A stretch of 64,000 nucleotides of DNA, from contig NZ_CP146963.1 of NCBI RefSeq assembly GCF_037113525.1, positions 806,001 to 870,000 on the forward strand, given 5' to 3'. The DNA comes from Butyrivibrio fibrisolvens (GTDB taxonomy: Bacteria; Bacillota; Clostridia; Lachnospirales; Lachnospiraceae). Positions 18,289 through 26,730 of the stretch are shown piece after piece (positions within the stretch are counted from its first letter, which is position 1; the number at the start of each line of letters is the position of its first letter). The translations under genes and the position numbers were made by a program. The notes beneath the pieces are model-generated. The model was given only the letters and a program-made list of their open reading frames with translations, was not told where the DNA came from and searched no databases.

Positions 18289-19440
18289 ATGAATAGGATT
18301 TCAAATTGCTGCTTCTTTAATTGTCTACAAAATTATACAAAAGTTATAGTCTGGAGCCACTCAATTATCGGAGACTATCTATATGATCTGATAGTTGATG
18401 CCTATCCGGATCTTCCAGTAATTCTTGCAGATAATGATAGTAATAAACAAGTAGAATATAAAAATCAAAAAGTAGTATCTTTGGACGAAGCATTAGAGAA
18501 ATTACCAGATGCCATAGTAGTAATTGCAAGCTTCAGTAACGAAAAGGTGATGCGGGAAATCCTAATAAACAAAGGTGTTCCAAGCGAAAGAATCCTGTAT
18601 GGAGTTACGAAAGAGAGCTTGATGCATGAGATACAAGTGCTCTGGGCTCAGAAATGCAAAAAGCTTGATAAATTACAATTTGAAGTTGATCTTGCTATGC
18701 ATTGCAATCTTGATTGTAACTGTTGCTCTCAGTTTGCACCATTAGCAGAAACTGAGTTTGTTAATGTAGAGCAATTGAAAAAAGATTTTAAGAGACTGGG
18801 AGAGTTATTTGATGGAACAGCAGAGAGAATATATTTAATTGGTGGAGAACCGTTACTGCATAAAGAAGTGACGGAATGTATGTGTATTGCGCGTAATAAT
18901 TTTCAAGATTCAGAGATAGATCTTTTTACCAATGGATTGTTACTTAAAAAGATGAACGATGAATTTTGGAGTATTTGTCGAGACAAGCAAATAGGCATAA
19001 TCGTTACACGTTATCCCATAGGGGTTAACTATGATGAATTGAAGTCATATGTTCAAGGAAAAGATGTACCGTTTCAATTTGCAGGAACTTCCAAAGATTA
19101 TAAGTATATGAGTAATATAGGGGTAGATGTTGAAGGGAAACAAAATCCTGAAGATAGTTTTATTCATTGCTATGAGGCTAATAATTGCATAAAGCTACGC
19201 GATGGAAGGTTATATACGTGTACAAGACCTGCAGCAATTTATAAATTCAATAAGTATTTCAATATGGATTTACAAGTTTCAAAAGAAGATTCAATAGATA
19301 TCTATAGTGCTCAAGATGCAGATGAAATCCTGGATTTTTTAAGACACCCCATACCTTTTTGCAGATATTGTAATCAGAATGAACATAGGGTCGCTCGAGA
19401 GTGGACACATACAACTAGAAGTTTAGATGAATGGACGTGA
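18289..19440 (+). CDS. Rossmann-tagged radical SAM protein
   Basis: The N-terminal 115 residues are the recurrent Rossmann-like domain (KVIVWSHSIIGDYLYDLI...ILADNDS...IVVIASF). The radical SAM core has Cys139-x3-Cys143-x2-Cys146 (CNLDCNCC) and LIGGEPLLH. C-terminal cysteines (HCYEANNC, CTRP, CRYCNQ) could bind an auxiliary iron-sulphur cluster. The arrangement parallels the 7896-9023 protein, so the two are likely diverged paralogues acting on related substrates. It is the last gene of the AT-rich block. Confidence 0.8.
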   Translation: MNRISNCCFFNCLQNYTKVIVWSHSIIGDYLYDLIVDAYPDLPVILADNDSNKQVEYKNQKVVSLDEALEKLPDAIVVIASFSNEKVMREILINKGVPSERILYGVTKESLMHEIQVLWAQKCKKLDKLQFEVDLAMHCNLDCNCCSQFAPLAETEFVNVEQLKKDFKRLGELFDGTAERIYLIGGEPLLHKEVTECMCIARNNFQDSEIDLFTNGLLLKKMNDEFWSICRDKQIGIIVTRYPIGVNYDELKSYVQGKDVPFQFAGTSKDYKYMSNIGVDVEGKQNPEDSFIHCYEANNCIKLRDGRLYTCTRPAAIYKFNKYFNMDLQVSKEDSIDIYSAQDADEILDFLRHPIPFCRYCNQNEHRVAREWTHTTRSLDEWT

Positions 19441-19506
19441 CTATATACACAATTCATCTAAATTTAAAGTTGCTGAGAAATTTTTGAGAATTAAAATTAC
19501 TCCTGG

Positions 19507-19547
19507 TATCGAGTCACTCGACAAAACTATATCGAGTCTGTCGAGTC
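19507..19547. repeat. TCGAGTC repeat cluster
   Basis: TCGAGTC occurs three times (19509-19515, 19532-19538, 19541-19547). ACTCGACA (19516-19523) and TGTCGAGT (19539-19546) form an inverted repeat. It lies at the junction between AT-rich and normal-composition genes and might be a terminator, a regulator site or a recombination scar. Confidence 0.35.
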
Positions 19548-19707
19548 CATAGAGTACCTTGCCCATGGAATATTTACTATATGTATTTAATTAATTCTAT
19601 AAATAATCAATAAAATATTGGCTTCAGAGTATGCACAGTTTTTGGCTATAACGAAAATGTGATAAAATATAAATGTCACAGTCCAACACATGCGAGGGGG
19701 CTCCACT

Positions 19708-20880
19708 ATGCCAGCAACTGACAAAAAGGTTATCATCTTCGGTGCCGGAATGCATGGTCAGCAGGCGCTTAAGATGATGGGAGATGAGAAGGTTGCATAT
19801 TTTCTGGATAATAATGCCGCCAAGCACGGCACTTTTTGTAATGGCAAAGAGATAGTGGGGTTCGACAAGATTGAGGCGGACAAGGATAAGTATCACTTTG
19901 TTATAGCAAGTCAGTATATTTCCAGTATGAAGCAGGATCTTGCGGCGCATGGTATTAGCGACTATGAGGTTTTTAGAAACTACTTGTTTAGTTATTATGA
20001 GACGCCGGAACTTGTCTTTAATCCTTATGAGAGTGTGCACGAAGCATCTTCCGAAAAGGAGTGGAACGAGTCTGAGAAGCTCCGCTACTCAAGAAAAGAA
20101 GTATTTGAAGAAGTTGAAGAGCTCTATGGTAAGGACCAGCTCTTTAATCATATAGAAATTGAAACTATAAACAGGTGCAATGGAACTTGTGCGTTCTGCC
20201 CTGTTAATCGAAATGTTGATCCAAGAGAAGAAACTAAGATGAGTGAAGAGCTCTTTTATTCTATTGTTGATCAGCTTTCTGCAATGGATTATTCAGGTAA
20301 ATTCACCACTTTTTCTAACAACGAACCTCTCCTTGATGAGAGGATAATTGAATTTAATAGATATGCGAGAGCTAAGCTTCCAAAGGCGAGAATGCATCTT
20401 TTTTCCAATGGAACGCTCATGACTATCGACAAGTTTATAGCGCTTACAGATATTCTGGACGAACTGGTAATAGATAACTATCAGCAGGATCTAAAGCTCA
20501 TAAAGCCTTGTCAGGAGATTAAAGAGTATGTGGACTTGAATCCAGAGCTTGAGCTTAATAAGAAGGTTACGATAGTTCTAAGAAAACCTAATGAAATACT
20601 CACATCCCGCGGCGGCGATGCGCCTAACAGAGAGACAATCGGAGATTATTCCGATGACAGGTGCGTTCTTCCATATAAGCAGATGATCGTAAGGCCTGAT
20701 GGCAAGGTGTCGCTATGTTGTAATGATGCAACAGGTAAGTTTACCCTAGGGGATCTTACGACCGAGAGCATAAAAGATGTATGGTTCGGAACAAGGTTTA
20801 AGAAGGTTCGTGAAGCTCTTTATAAAGGGAGAAAATACTGCGGAAATTGTAAGATGTGTGATACCTTCACTGGGGGCTGA
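19708..20880 (+). CDS. Rossmann-tagged radical SAM/SPASM protein
   Basis: Residues 1-95 form the recurrent Rossmann-like domain (KVIIFGAGMHGQQALKMM...YFLDNNA). The radical SAM core carries Cys157-x3-Cys161-x2-Cys164 (CNGTCAFC). A typical SPASM region follows: CVLPYKQMIVRPDGKVSLCC, the LGDLTTESIKDVWFG motif, and a final CGNCKMC. SPASM enzymes modify peptides, sugars or lipids. The start at 19708 lies 7 nt after GAGGGGG; an upstream in-frame ATG at 19690 would overlap that site. Composition returns to the genome norm here, unlike the preceding genes. Confidence 0.85.
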   Translation: MPATDKKVIIFGAGMHGQQALKMMGDEKVAYFLDNNAAKHGTFCNGKEIVGFDKIEADKDKYHFVIASQYISSMKQDLAAHGISDYEVFRNYLFSYYETPELVFNPYESVHEASSEKEWNESEKLRYSRKEVFEEVEELYGKDQLFNHIEIETINRCNGTCAFCPVNRNVDPREETKMSEELFYSIVDQLSAMDYSGKFTTFSNNEPLLDERIIEFNRYARAKLPKARMHLFSNGTLMTIDKFIALTDILDELVIDNYQQDLKLIKPCQEIKEYVDLNPELELNKKVTIVLRKPNEILTSRGGDAPNRETIGDYSDDRCVLPYKQMIVRPDGKVSLCCNDATGKFTLGDLTTESIKDVWFGTRFKKVREALYKGRKYCGNCKMCDTFTGG

Positions 20881-22199
20881 TGGGATATAAAAACTTCGGC
20901 GGCGAGAATAAGTATATGCCTAAACTGTCAGTAATAGTGCCAATCTATAATGTCGCTACATATCTAAGGGAGTGTCTTGATAGTATACTGAGTCAGTCCT
21001 TTACTGACTATGAGCTTATACTCGTGGATGATGGTTCGACGGATGATTCCGGAGCTATCTGCGATGAATATGCTTCTAATGAAAAAAGAGTATCGGTGAT
21101 CCACAAAGATAACGAAGGCCTTGTACGAGCAAGAAAAACAGGGTTGTTAATGGCGTCCGGCGATTATGTGATATGCGTTGACGGTGATGACTGGATAGAA
21201 GCAGGGGCATTTGAGTATCTCGCAGGTCTTATGGATTATGAAAATGTTGATATTGTACTTGCGGCTAGGTACAAGGATACCGGCGCTTCTAGTCGAAAGA
21301 TCGAGCAGGCTTTTTCCGAAGGAAGATATGACAGAAGCCGTATTGAAAAGGAAATCCTTCCGCATATGATCGTAAATGATGCGTTCTTTCGCTGGGGGAT
21401 TTCGCCCAACATGTGGGACAGGATCTTTAAACGTAAAAAGCTTTTAAAGTGTCAGATGGATGTTGATGATCTTCTAACAATGGGAGAGGATGCAGCCTGC
21501 ACTTATCCGTATATTTTAGATTGCGATAGTCTCTATATAACTCACAAAGCTTTTTATCATTACAGGCAGACTACAACTTCTATGACTAGTACCAGTTCTG
21601 ACGTGGAAACTGAGAGGAAGAGATTTAGGACGCTGTATAGTTCTGTGCTGGGATTGATCAGAAAGCGCGCGATACGTAGAGATAGTAAGACTATTAGTGA
21701 AAGTGAAGCTTTTGATGATACTAGTAGATATGTCTTGGATGGAAATGCTATAGACGATCTGTGCAGACAGTGGCGAGATTATATATTGTTCTTGTCAGTA
21801 CCTAGAGCAGATTTGCTATTAGATGGATTCAATGATCTTGATTATCTTTTTCCATTTCCTGATGTTCATAAAGGAGAGCGCATAGTAATATACGGCGCCG
21901 GAGAATATGGTCAAAGGTTATATCGATATTGTGAGAAAACGGGATTTTGCAAGGTGGTCGCACTTGTAGATAGAAACTATGAGGAACTTAAAAAGCAGGG
22001 AATTCCGGCCAGTTCTCCTAGTGTAATCTCGGAACTTGAATTTGATGAGATCGTGCTTGCAATATCTTTTGCGGAAAACAGATATAGCATTATGAAAGAT
22101 CTAAGAATGAAATATCCTGATAAATGTATATATGAAATAGATGAAAATCTAATAAAAAGTGAAAATTCGTTAGAAGCTTTTGGGATGAAATCTTTTTAA
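20880..22199 (+). CDS. GT2 glycosyltransferase with C-terminal Rossmann-like tag
   Basis: The N-terminal 220 residues are a GT-A fold family 2 glycosyltransferase (LSVIVPIYNVATYLRECL, LVDDGSTDDSGAICDEYA, CVDGDDWI). A linker of about 100 residues leads to the recurrent Rossmann-like domain at the C-terminus (RIVIYGAGEYGQRLYRYC...ALVDRNYE), so the tag is reversed relative to most cluster proteins. The ATG at 20880 shares one base with the previous stop; an alternative at 20916 begins directly at the GT2 domain with a GGCGAG site 9 nt upstream. The acceptor is unknown. Confidence 0.82.
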   Translation: MGYKNFGGENKYMPKLSVIVPIYNVATYLRECLDSILSQSFTDYELILVDDGSTDDSGAICDEYASNEKRVSVIHKDNEGLVRARKTGLLMASGDYVICVDGDDWIEAGAFEYLAGLMDYENVDIVLAARYKDTGASSRKIEQAFSEGRYDRSRIEKEILPHMIVNDAFFRWGISPNMWDRIFKRKKLLKCQMDVDDLLTMGEDAACTYPYILDCDSLYITHKAFYHYRQTTTSMTSTSSDVETERKRFRTLYSSVLGLIRKRAIRRDSKTISESEAFDDTSRYVLDGNAIDDLCRQWRDYILFLSVPRADLLLDGFNDLDYLFPFPDVHKGERIVIYGAGEYGQRLYRYCEKTGFCKVVALVDRNYEELKKQGIPASSPSVISELEFDEIVLAISFAENRYSIMKDLRMKYPDKCIYEIDENLIKSENSLEAFGMKSF

Positions 22200-22282
22200 A
22201 AATAACAGAACTACTCTTTAAAGCCCTTTGAAATGTCAGAGCAATACTGTTTGCTGAATATCTCATCACACAGGAGGACCCT

Positions 22283-23893
22283 ATGCGTTCACCACAAGAT
22301 ATGCAGATAGTTCTTATAGACATCACCAACGCCTGCACAGAGCGGTGCTCTAATTGCACGCGTTTTTGTGGCAATCACAAGAAGCCTTTTTTCATGGATT
22401 TTGAGACTTTCAAAAGAGCTGTTGACTCCATGGAAGGTTTCCCTGGGCTTGTTGCGCTTATAGGCGGCGAACCTACGCTTCATCCTGAGTTTGAGCGCTT
22501 TATGGAATATCTTCAGACAAGGTATCCAAGACAGGATAGGCAAAAGAGGCTCTTTTATCCCCAGAAACAGTTCATTAAAGAGCTCCTTCATCAGGAATTT
22601 GAAAGTCACAGAATAGCTACAAAGCCGGATGGCACAAGGACTTTTGAAAGGGCGGGCATAGGCATCTATTCTAATACGAGTGGTAATTATCACAAATACC
22701 ACGAGATGATTCAGGATACTTTTCAGGTTCAATTTCTTAATGATCACATCAATCCTTCTTTCCATCAGCCGGGTCTTTTTGCAAGGAAAGATCTTGGGAT
22801 TTCTGATGAGGAGTGGATTTCTATTCGTGATAACTGCTGGCTTCAAAGTGCATGGTCGGCTACGATAACTCCTAAGGGAGCATTCTTCTGCGAAGTGGCA
22901 GCAGCTATGGATATGTTGTTTGATGGTCCAGGAGGTTGGCCTATTGAGCCTGGTTGGTGGAAGAGAAAGCCTGAAGACTTTGGGGATCAGAAGAGGTGGT
23001 GCGAGTACTGCGGCTTCCCGCTTCAGACCTTTATGAGAAAGTCCAGCGATGAGATTGATGACGTATCTCCAAGCATGTATAAAAAGCTAGAGGAAATAGG
23101 AAGCCCAAGGCTTAAATCTGGTCGTACGCACCTTGTGGACATCAAAGATGGCAAGATTGACGATAGAGACAAGGCAACTGGCAAAAGATTTTTTGCAACA
23201 CAGAAGTACGTTGAGCATTACGAAGACAGGTTTAATGCCGAGAAATCTCTTTTATATACTGATGAATTTGATACTGTCTATATAGAAGATGGCGATGGAT
23301 TTGGAGATAAGTTAAATAGTGTTATGAAGAGCGCCGCCGGCTGGATCTTGTTTACCAAGGATAAGTCCAAAGAAACGGGGGTTAAGGACATGATGCGTGG
23401 GTGTGTCATGAACCCTGGTACAATGCATGTAGGCGGTGACTACTATCTATTTAATAAAAATGCCATTTCGATCAAGAAGCTTGGTTTTGACAGGATATCG
23501 GTTCTTAGTAGCTTTAAGGAGCTTGTGGATCTGTGGATTCCTGAGAAGGTGATCGATATTGCTGATACGGACAAGGTTCTTGAGTGGCATAGAGATTCTA
23601 TTGAAAAGGGCAAGAGATATGCCATCTGGGGGATGGGCCTATCCGGAAGCTTTCTTGCTGATACAGTTAAGAGTTCTGGCGGAATACTGGAACTTGCGGT
23701 AGATAAGGACGAAGAGAAGCAAAATACTGATTTCTACGGAGCAAGGGTTCATGCGCCGGAGTATCTTAGGGATCACGGCGATGAGTTTGACTATCTGATG
23801 ATCGCCCATTATTCAAGGTTTGATGAGATTTGTGATGAGGCATTGCAGATGGGTATACCAAAAGAAAAGATCATTATGCCGTATGAAATCTGA
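22283..23893 (+). CDS. Radical SAM protein with C-terminal Rossmann-like tag
   Basis: This 536-residue protein opens with a radical SAM core whose cluster cysteines are Cys18, Cys22 and Cys25 (CTERCSNC), then ALIGGEPTLHPEF. It has more cysteines in the middle (CWLQ, CEVAAAMD, CEYCGFPL). After a long linker, the C-terminal 90 residues are the recurrent Rossmann-like domain (RYAIWGMGLSGSFLADTV...AVDKDEE). AGGAGG precedes the start. The length and the middle region differ from the three other radical SAM proteins here, so it probably performs a distinct reaction. Confidence 0.82.
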   Translation: MRSPQDMQIVLIDITNACTERCSNCTRFCGNHKKPFFMDFETFKRAVDSMEGFPGLVALIGGEPTLHPEFERFMEYLQTRYPRQDRQKRLFYPQKQFIKELLHQEFESHRIATKPDGTRTFERAGIGIYSNTSGNYHKYHEMIQDTFQVQFLNDHINPSFHQPGLFARKDLGISDEEWISIRDNCWLQSAWSATITPKGAFFCEVAAAMDMLFDGPGGWPIEPGWWKRKPEDFGDQKRWCEYCGFPLQTFMRKSSDEIDDVSPSMYKKLEEIGSPRLKSGRTHLVDIKDGKIDDRDKATGKRFFATQKYVEHYEDRFNAEKSLLYTDEFDTVYIEDGDGFGDKLNSVMKSAAGWILFTKDKSKETGVKDMMRGCVMNPGTMHVGGDYYLFNKNAISIKKLGFDRISVLSSFKELVDLWIPEKVIDIADTDKVLEWHRDSIEKGKRYAIWGMGLSGSFLADTVKSSGGILELAVDKDEEKQNTDFYGARVHAPEYLRDHGDEFDYLMIAHYSRFDEICDEALQMGIPKEKIIMPYEI

Positions 23894-23920
23894 ATGATTA
23901 TAAGATAAACAGGACACGAT

Positions 23921-25033
23921 ATGGTACTTGATGAAATTCAAAAACAAGACAGTTTTGCCATATACGGAGCTCAGGTTATAGCCTTTGGCGCATATACAGC
24001 CATAAATGGGCTTACGGGCAGAAAACCTGATTTTTTTGTTGTGGGAAGTAGAGATGCCAAGCCCCAGGAAGGTCTTAATGGAAATCTTGAGGTGATAGAT
24101 GGTATAGAAGTTTGCCATATTGATGCATGTCCTAAGGATATGTTCATCCTTGTAGCAGTTACGGAGCTTGTCCAAAAAGAAGTAATCCCATTTCTTAAAG
24201 ATAATGGATATACAAACTTTCTGGCTCTGACCCAGTATGAAGAACATGTATTAATGTCAAAGTATTATGAAAATATAGGAAGGTTCCCTACGCTTGAAGC
24301 GCTTCGGGGATTATCTCCTGATTGCAGTGACTGGACGAAAGCTAGGGCCTCAGCCAGAGAACTTGATCTTCGTATGTACGAAGTGTGTAACCATAGGGAC
24401 AGCATATTATCGTCAAAGCCTTCTTTGAAAGAATACGAATATCCTATTCAGGCAGGAGCTGCACTTTCGGATAAAGAGATAACCGAATTAAAAGACAATA
24501 CCGGAGATAACATTTCTTTAAAGAACAGGCAGTACTGCGAGATGACAGCAAGTTACTGGGTTTGGAAGAATATAAAGTGTGGCTGGAAGGGGATAGAGCA
24601 TTACAGAAGGCACCTGTTGGTAAGGCCTGAGCTTTTGAGAAATGACGTGGACGTGGTATTGCCGCTTCCGTACATTTGCTATCCAAGTGAATTATATCAG
24701 TTCGGAAGGTTTGTCCGCGAAGATGTGCGCAAAGCTCTTTTTACAGCACTTAAACACGTACATCCTGATGAATATGATGATTATCTCAAGGTCTTAAACG
24801 GGCCTTATCAGTACACCTACAACATGGTTTGTGCAAGAAATGATGTATTTGACGAGTATTGCAGGTGGTTTTTCGAGATCACAGGGTATATGGAGACTAT
24901 GCAGGGAGATGTTCCTGACATCAGGGACACAAGGGCCTTGTCTTATGTTGCTGAGGTTCTGACTAACATTTATTTTATGACGAATCCTGCAGGTCTTAAG
25001 ATTTACCATGTGCAAAAAGAGATTTATGTTTAA
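23921..25033 (+). CDS. Rossmann-tagged DUF4422 protein
   Basis: The first 110 residues are a version of the recurrent domain (FAIYGAQVIAFGAYTAI...FVVGSRD). The rest matches DUF4422, a family found in capsule and exopolysaccharide clusters and thought to contain glycosyltransferases: DNISLKNRQYCEMTASYWVW, IEHYRRHL and YNMVCARNDVFDEYC. A second DUF4422 gene without a tag is at 53403-54221. It is the last gene before flagellin and reads toward it. Confidence 0.78.
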   Translation: MVLDEIQKQDSFAIYGAQVIAFGAYTAINGLTGRKPDFFVVGSRDAKPQEGLNGNLEVIDGIEVCHIDACPKDMFILVAVTELVQKEVIPFLKDNGYTNFLALTQYEEHVLMSKYYENIGRFPTLEALRGLSPDCSDWTKARASARELDLRMYEVCNHRDSILSSKPSLKEYEYPIQAGAALSDKEITELKDNTGDNISLKNRQYCEMTASYWVWKNIKCGWKGIEHYRRHLLVRPELLRNDVDVVLPLPYICYPSELYQFGRFVREDVRKALFTALKHVHPDEYDDYLKVLNGPYQYTYNMVCARNDVFDEYCRWFFEITGYMETMQGDVPDIRDTRALSYVAEVLTNIYFMTNPAGLKIYHVQKEIYV

Positions 25034-25104
25034 TGCAAGGTATTTTTAAAAGAAATAGGCTATACAAAAATATCTAATAATAGATAAGTTTTTTGCTTTA
25101 TACC

Positions 25105-25132
25105 TAAGTTTTTAATATATTTTGTACGATAT
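25105..25132 (+). promoter_or_regulatory. Candidate sigma-28 (flagellar) promoter
   Basis: TAAG (25105-25108), a 16-nt spacer and TACGATAT (25125-25132) resemble the TAAA-N15-GCCGATAA consensus of the flagellar sigma factor. It lies about 105 nt before the flagellin start, which is consistent with its role. The match is imperfect. Confidence 0.55.
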
Positions 25133-25201
25133 ACATATTGAAGTTATACGTTTGGGCTTGTGCATGCTAAGAAGAACATGGACGTACTTTTGTGTACACA
25201 G

Positions 25202-25232
25202 CCTTGAGTCTCCTTATCAAGGATGAAGGGAG
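25202..25232 (+). promoter_or_regulatory. Flagellin leader hairpin and ribosome site with GGA motifs
   Basis: CCTTGA (25202-25207) pairs with TCAAGG (25217-25222). A GGA follows at 25221-25223, and the GGGAG ribosome site is at 25228-25232. In Bacillus the CsrA repressor binds GGA motifs at the hag ribosome site, so a similar control is possible here. This is by analogy only. Confidence 0.4.
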
Positions 25233-25238
25233 ATGGCT

Positions 25239-26489
25239 ATGGTTATACAGCATAATTTATCGGCTATAAATGCCAACCGAATGGATGGCATTGTCGAGAT
25301 CAATTTAAGTAAATCTGCAGAGAAGTTATCTTCAGGATATCGGATCAACAGGGCAGCAGATGATGCTGCCGGTCTTTCTATGTCTGAAAAAATGCGACGT
25401 CAGATAAGAGGTCTGTCGCAAGCTTCCGATAATGCTCAGGATGGAATATCGATGGTGCAGACTGCTGAGGGCGCACTTCATGAAGTCAATGAAATGCTCC
25501 ACAGAATGAATGAACTGTGCGTAAAGGCGGCTAATGGTACTCTTAAGTCTGACGATAGAGGCTACATTCAGGACGAAATCTCTCAGATAACTAAAGAAAT
25601 AGACAGAGTTGGAGTTTCAACAAGCTTCAATAATATAATGCTGCTTGATGGCCTTCCGCAGACTAAGGCAACAGCAGTAGCTGCTACTGCTACAGTTAAT
25701 GGAGGAACTGGCCAGGTTACGCAGGCAACTGAGAATGAAGACGCAAAATATACGATCAATAATCTGCAAAGAGGCGATGTTGTATATATTCCTGCACATG
25801 GATCTGCTTCTGCAATGTATTTGAAATATGCCAGCAATCAGGATGTAGCCGATTATGATCAGCAGTGGAGTGATTATGAGACATCCGGAGGAACTGAACC
25901 TGTAGAAAGAGACGGCTCTACTTCTGATAAAGCAAAGCTTGTAACAAGTGAAGATGAACTTCTTAATGAGATAGCCTGGAATCTTTCCAGAGTCAATCTT
26001 GAAGCGAACTCAGATGTTGCTGATGGCGCAAGTGTAAGGTATACCAAAGGTGCCAGTCAGACTGTTTTTGATATACATTTCTCAGGCCCACTTCCAATAA
26101 CTCTTCAGGTTGGATCTGAAAAGGGGCATACCTTTAGTTTTGAAATTAATGCAGTAAGCGCGTCAACTTTGGGCGTTGCAGATATTAACGTAAGAGGAAA
26201 CGACGGCGCAGGTGGTATGGATGGAATTGAGAAAGTAAAAAATGCCATCAATACCAATTCTATGGAGCGTGCAAAGCTTGGTGCGGTACAAAACCGCCTT
26301 GAACATATAATCAAGAATCTTGATAATGTTGTTGAGAATACTACAGCTTCTGAATCCAGAATCCGTGATACGGATATGGCGTCAGAGATGCAGTATTATG
26401 CCAATACCAAGATAATAGCTCAGGCCGGACAGACGGTCCTTGCGCAGGCTAACCAGTCAAAGCAGGGAGTGTTGAATTTGCTTCAATAA
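25239..26489 (+). CDS. Flagellin
   Basis: The 416-residue protein has conserved flagellin ends: the N-terminal D0/D1 region (MVIQHNLSAINANRM, EKLSSGYRINRAADDAAGLS, QDGISMVQTAEGAL) and the C-terminal D1/D0 region ending QAGQTVLAQANQSKQGVLNL. The middle, about residues 145-320, is a variable surface domain rich in Thr, Ser and Asp that could carry glycans. Start 25239 is preferred over 25233 because the GGGAG site touches the first ATG, and related flagellins begin MVVQHN. Position directly after the glycan cluster suggests it is that cluster's acceptor. A sigma-28-like promoter lies upstream. Confidence 0.95.
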   Translation: MVIQHNLSAINANRMDGIVEINLSKSAEKLSSGYRINRAADDAAGLSMSEKMRRQIRGLSQASDNAQDGISMVQTAEGALHEVNEMLHRMNELCVKAANGTLKSDDRGYIQDEISQITKEIDRVGVSTSFNNIMLLDGLPQTKATAVAATATVNGGTGQVTQATENEDAKYTINNLQRGDVVYIPAHGSASAMYLKYASNQDVADYDQQWSDYETSGGTEPVERDGSTSDKAKLVTSEDELLNEIAWNLSRVNLEANSDVADGASVRYTKGASQTVFDIHFSGPLPITLQVGSEKGHTFSFEINAVSASTLGVADINVRGNDGAGGMDGIEKVKNAINTNSMERAKLGAVQNRLEHIIKNLDNVVENTTASESRIRDTDMASEMQYYANTKIIAQAGQTVLAQANQSKQGVLNLLQ

Positions 26490-26502
26490 TACGTGATTAT
26501 AA

Positions 26503-26571
26503 ATAGTTACTTCCACAATCTTCCACAATTCAGAATATGCTATATCTGAGGTGGATGATCTGTTTGGTTGA
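26503..26571 (+). pseudogene. Possible 3' remnant of an ATPase-family gene
   Basis: A short open frame after the flagellin stop ends SEVDDLFG-stop at 26569-26571. The intact ATPase at 1609-3027 ends TVDDLFG-stop with nearly the same codons. The rest of the gene is missing. The match is short, so this is tentative. The remaining 26490-26730 spacer holds no gene. Confidence 0.4.
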
Positions 26572-26730
26572 AATAATAGAGAAAAAATGCAATTATTATT
26601 ATATATTTGATAATATATATCCGAATAAAAGTCCATCAGTACCCCTAAAAGATATTTTTTAATAGATTATGTTTCTTGCAATCCAGCCAGAAAGAAACTT
26701 ACGCTGCAGTTTTTTCATATTGGAGGGAAT

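Noticed and set aside
22289..22846. A 185-codon - strand ORF opposite the radical SAM gene
   Set aside because: It is the antisense of a gene with clear motifs and has no recognisable domains or ribosome site.
7896..23893. A RiPP (modified peptide) cluster with the radical SAM enzymes
   Set aside because: No short precursor peptide, leader-binding domain, peptidase or peptide exporter was found among these genes.
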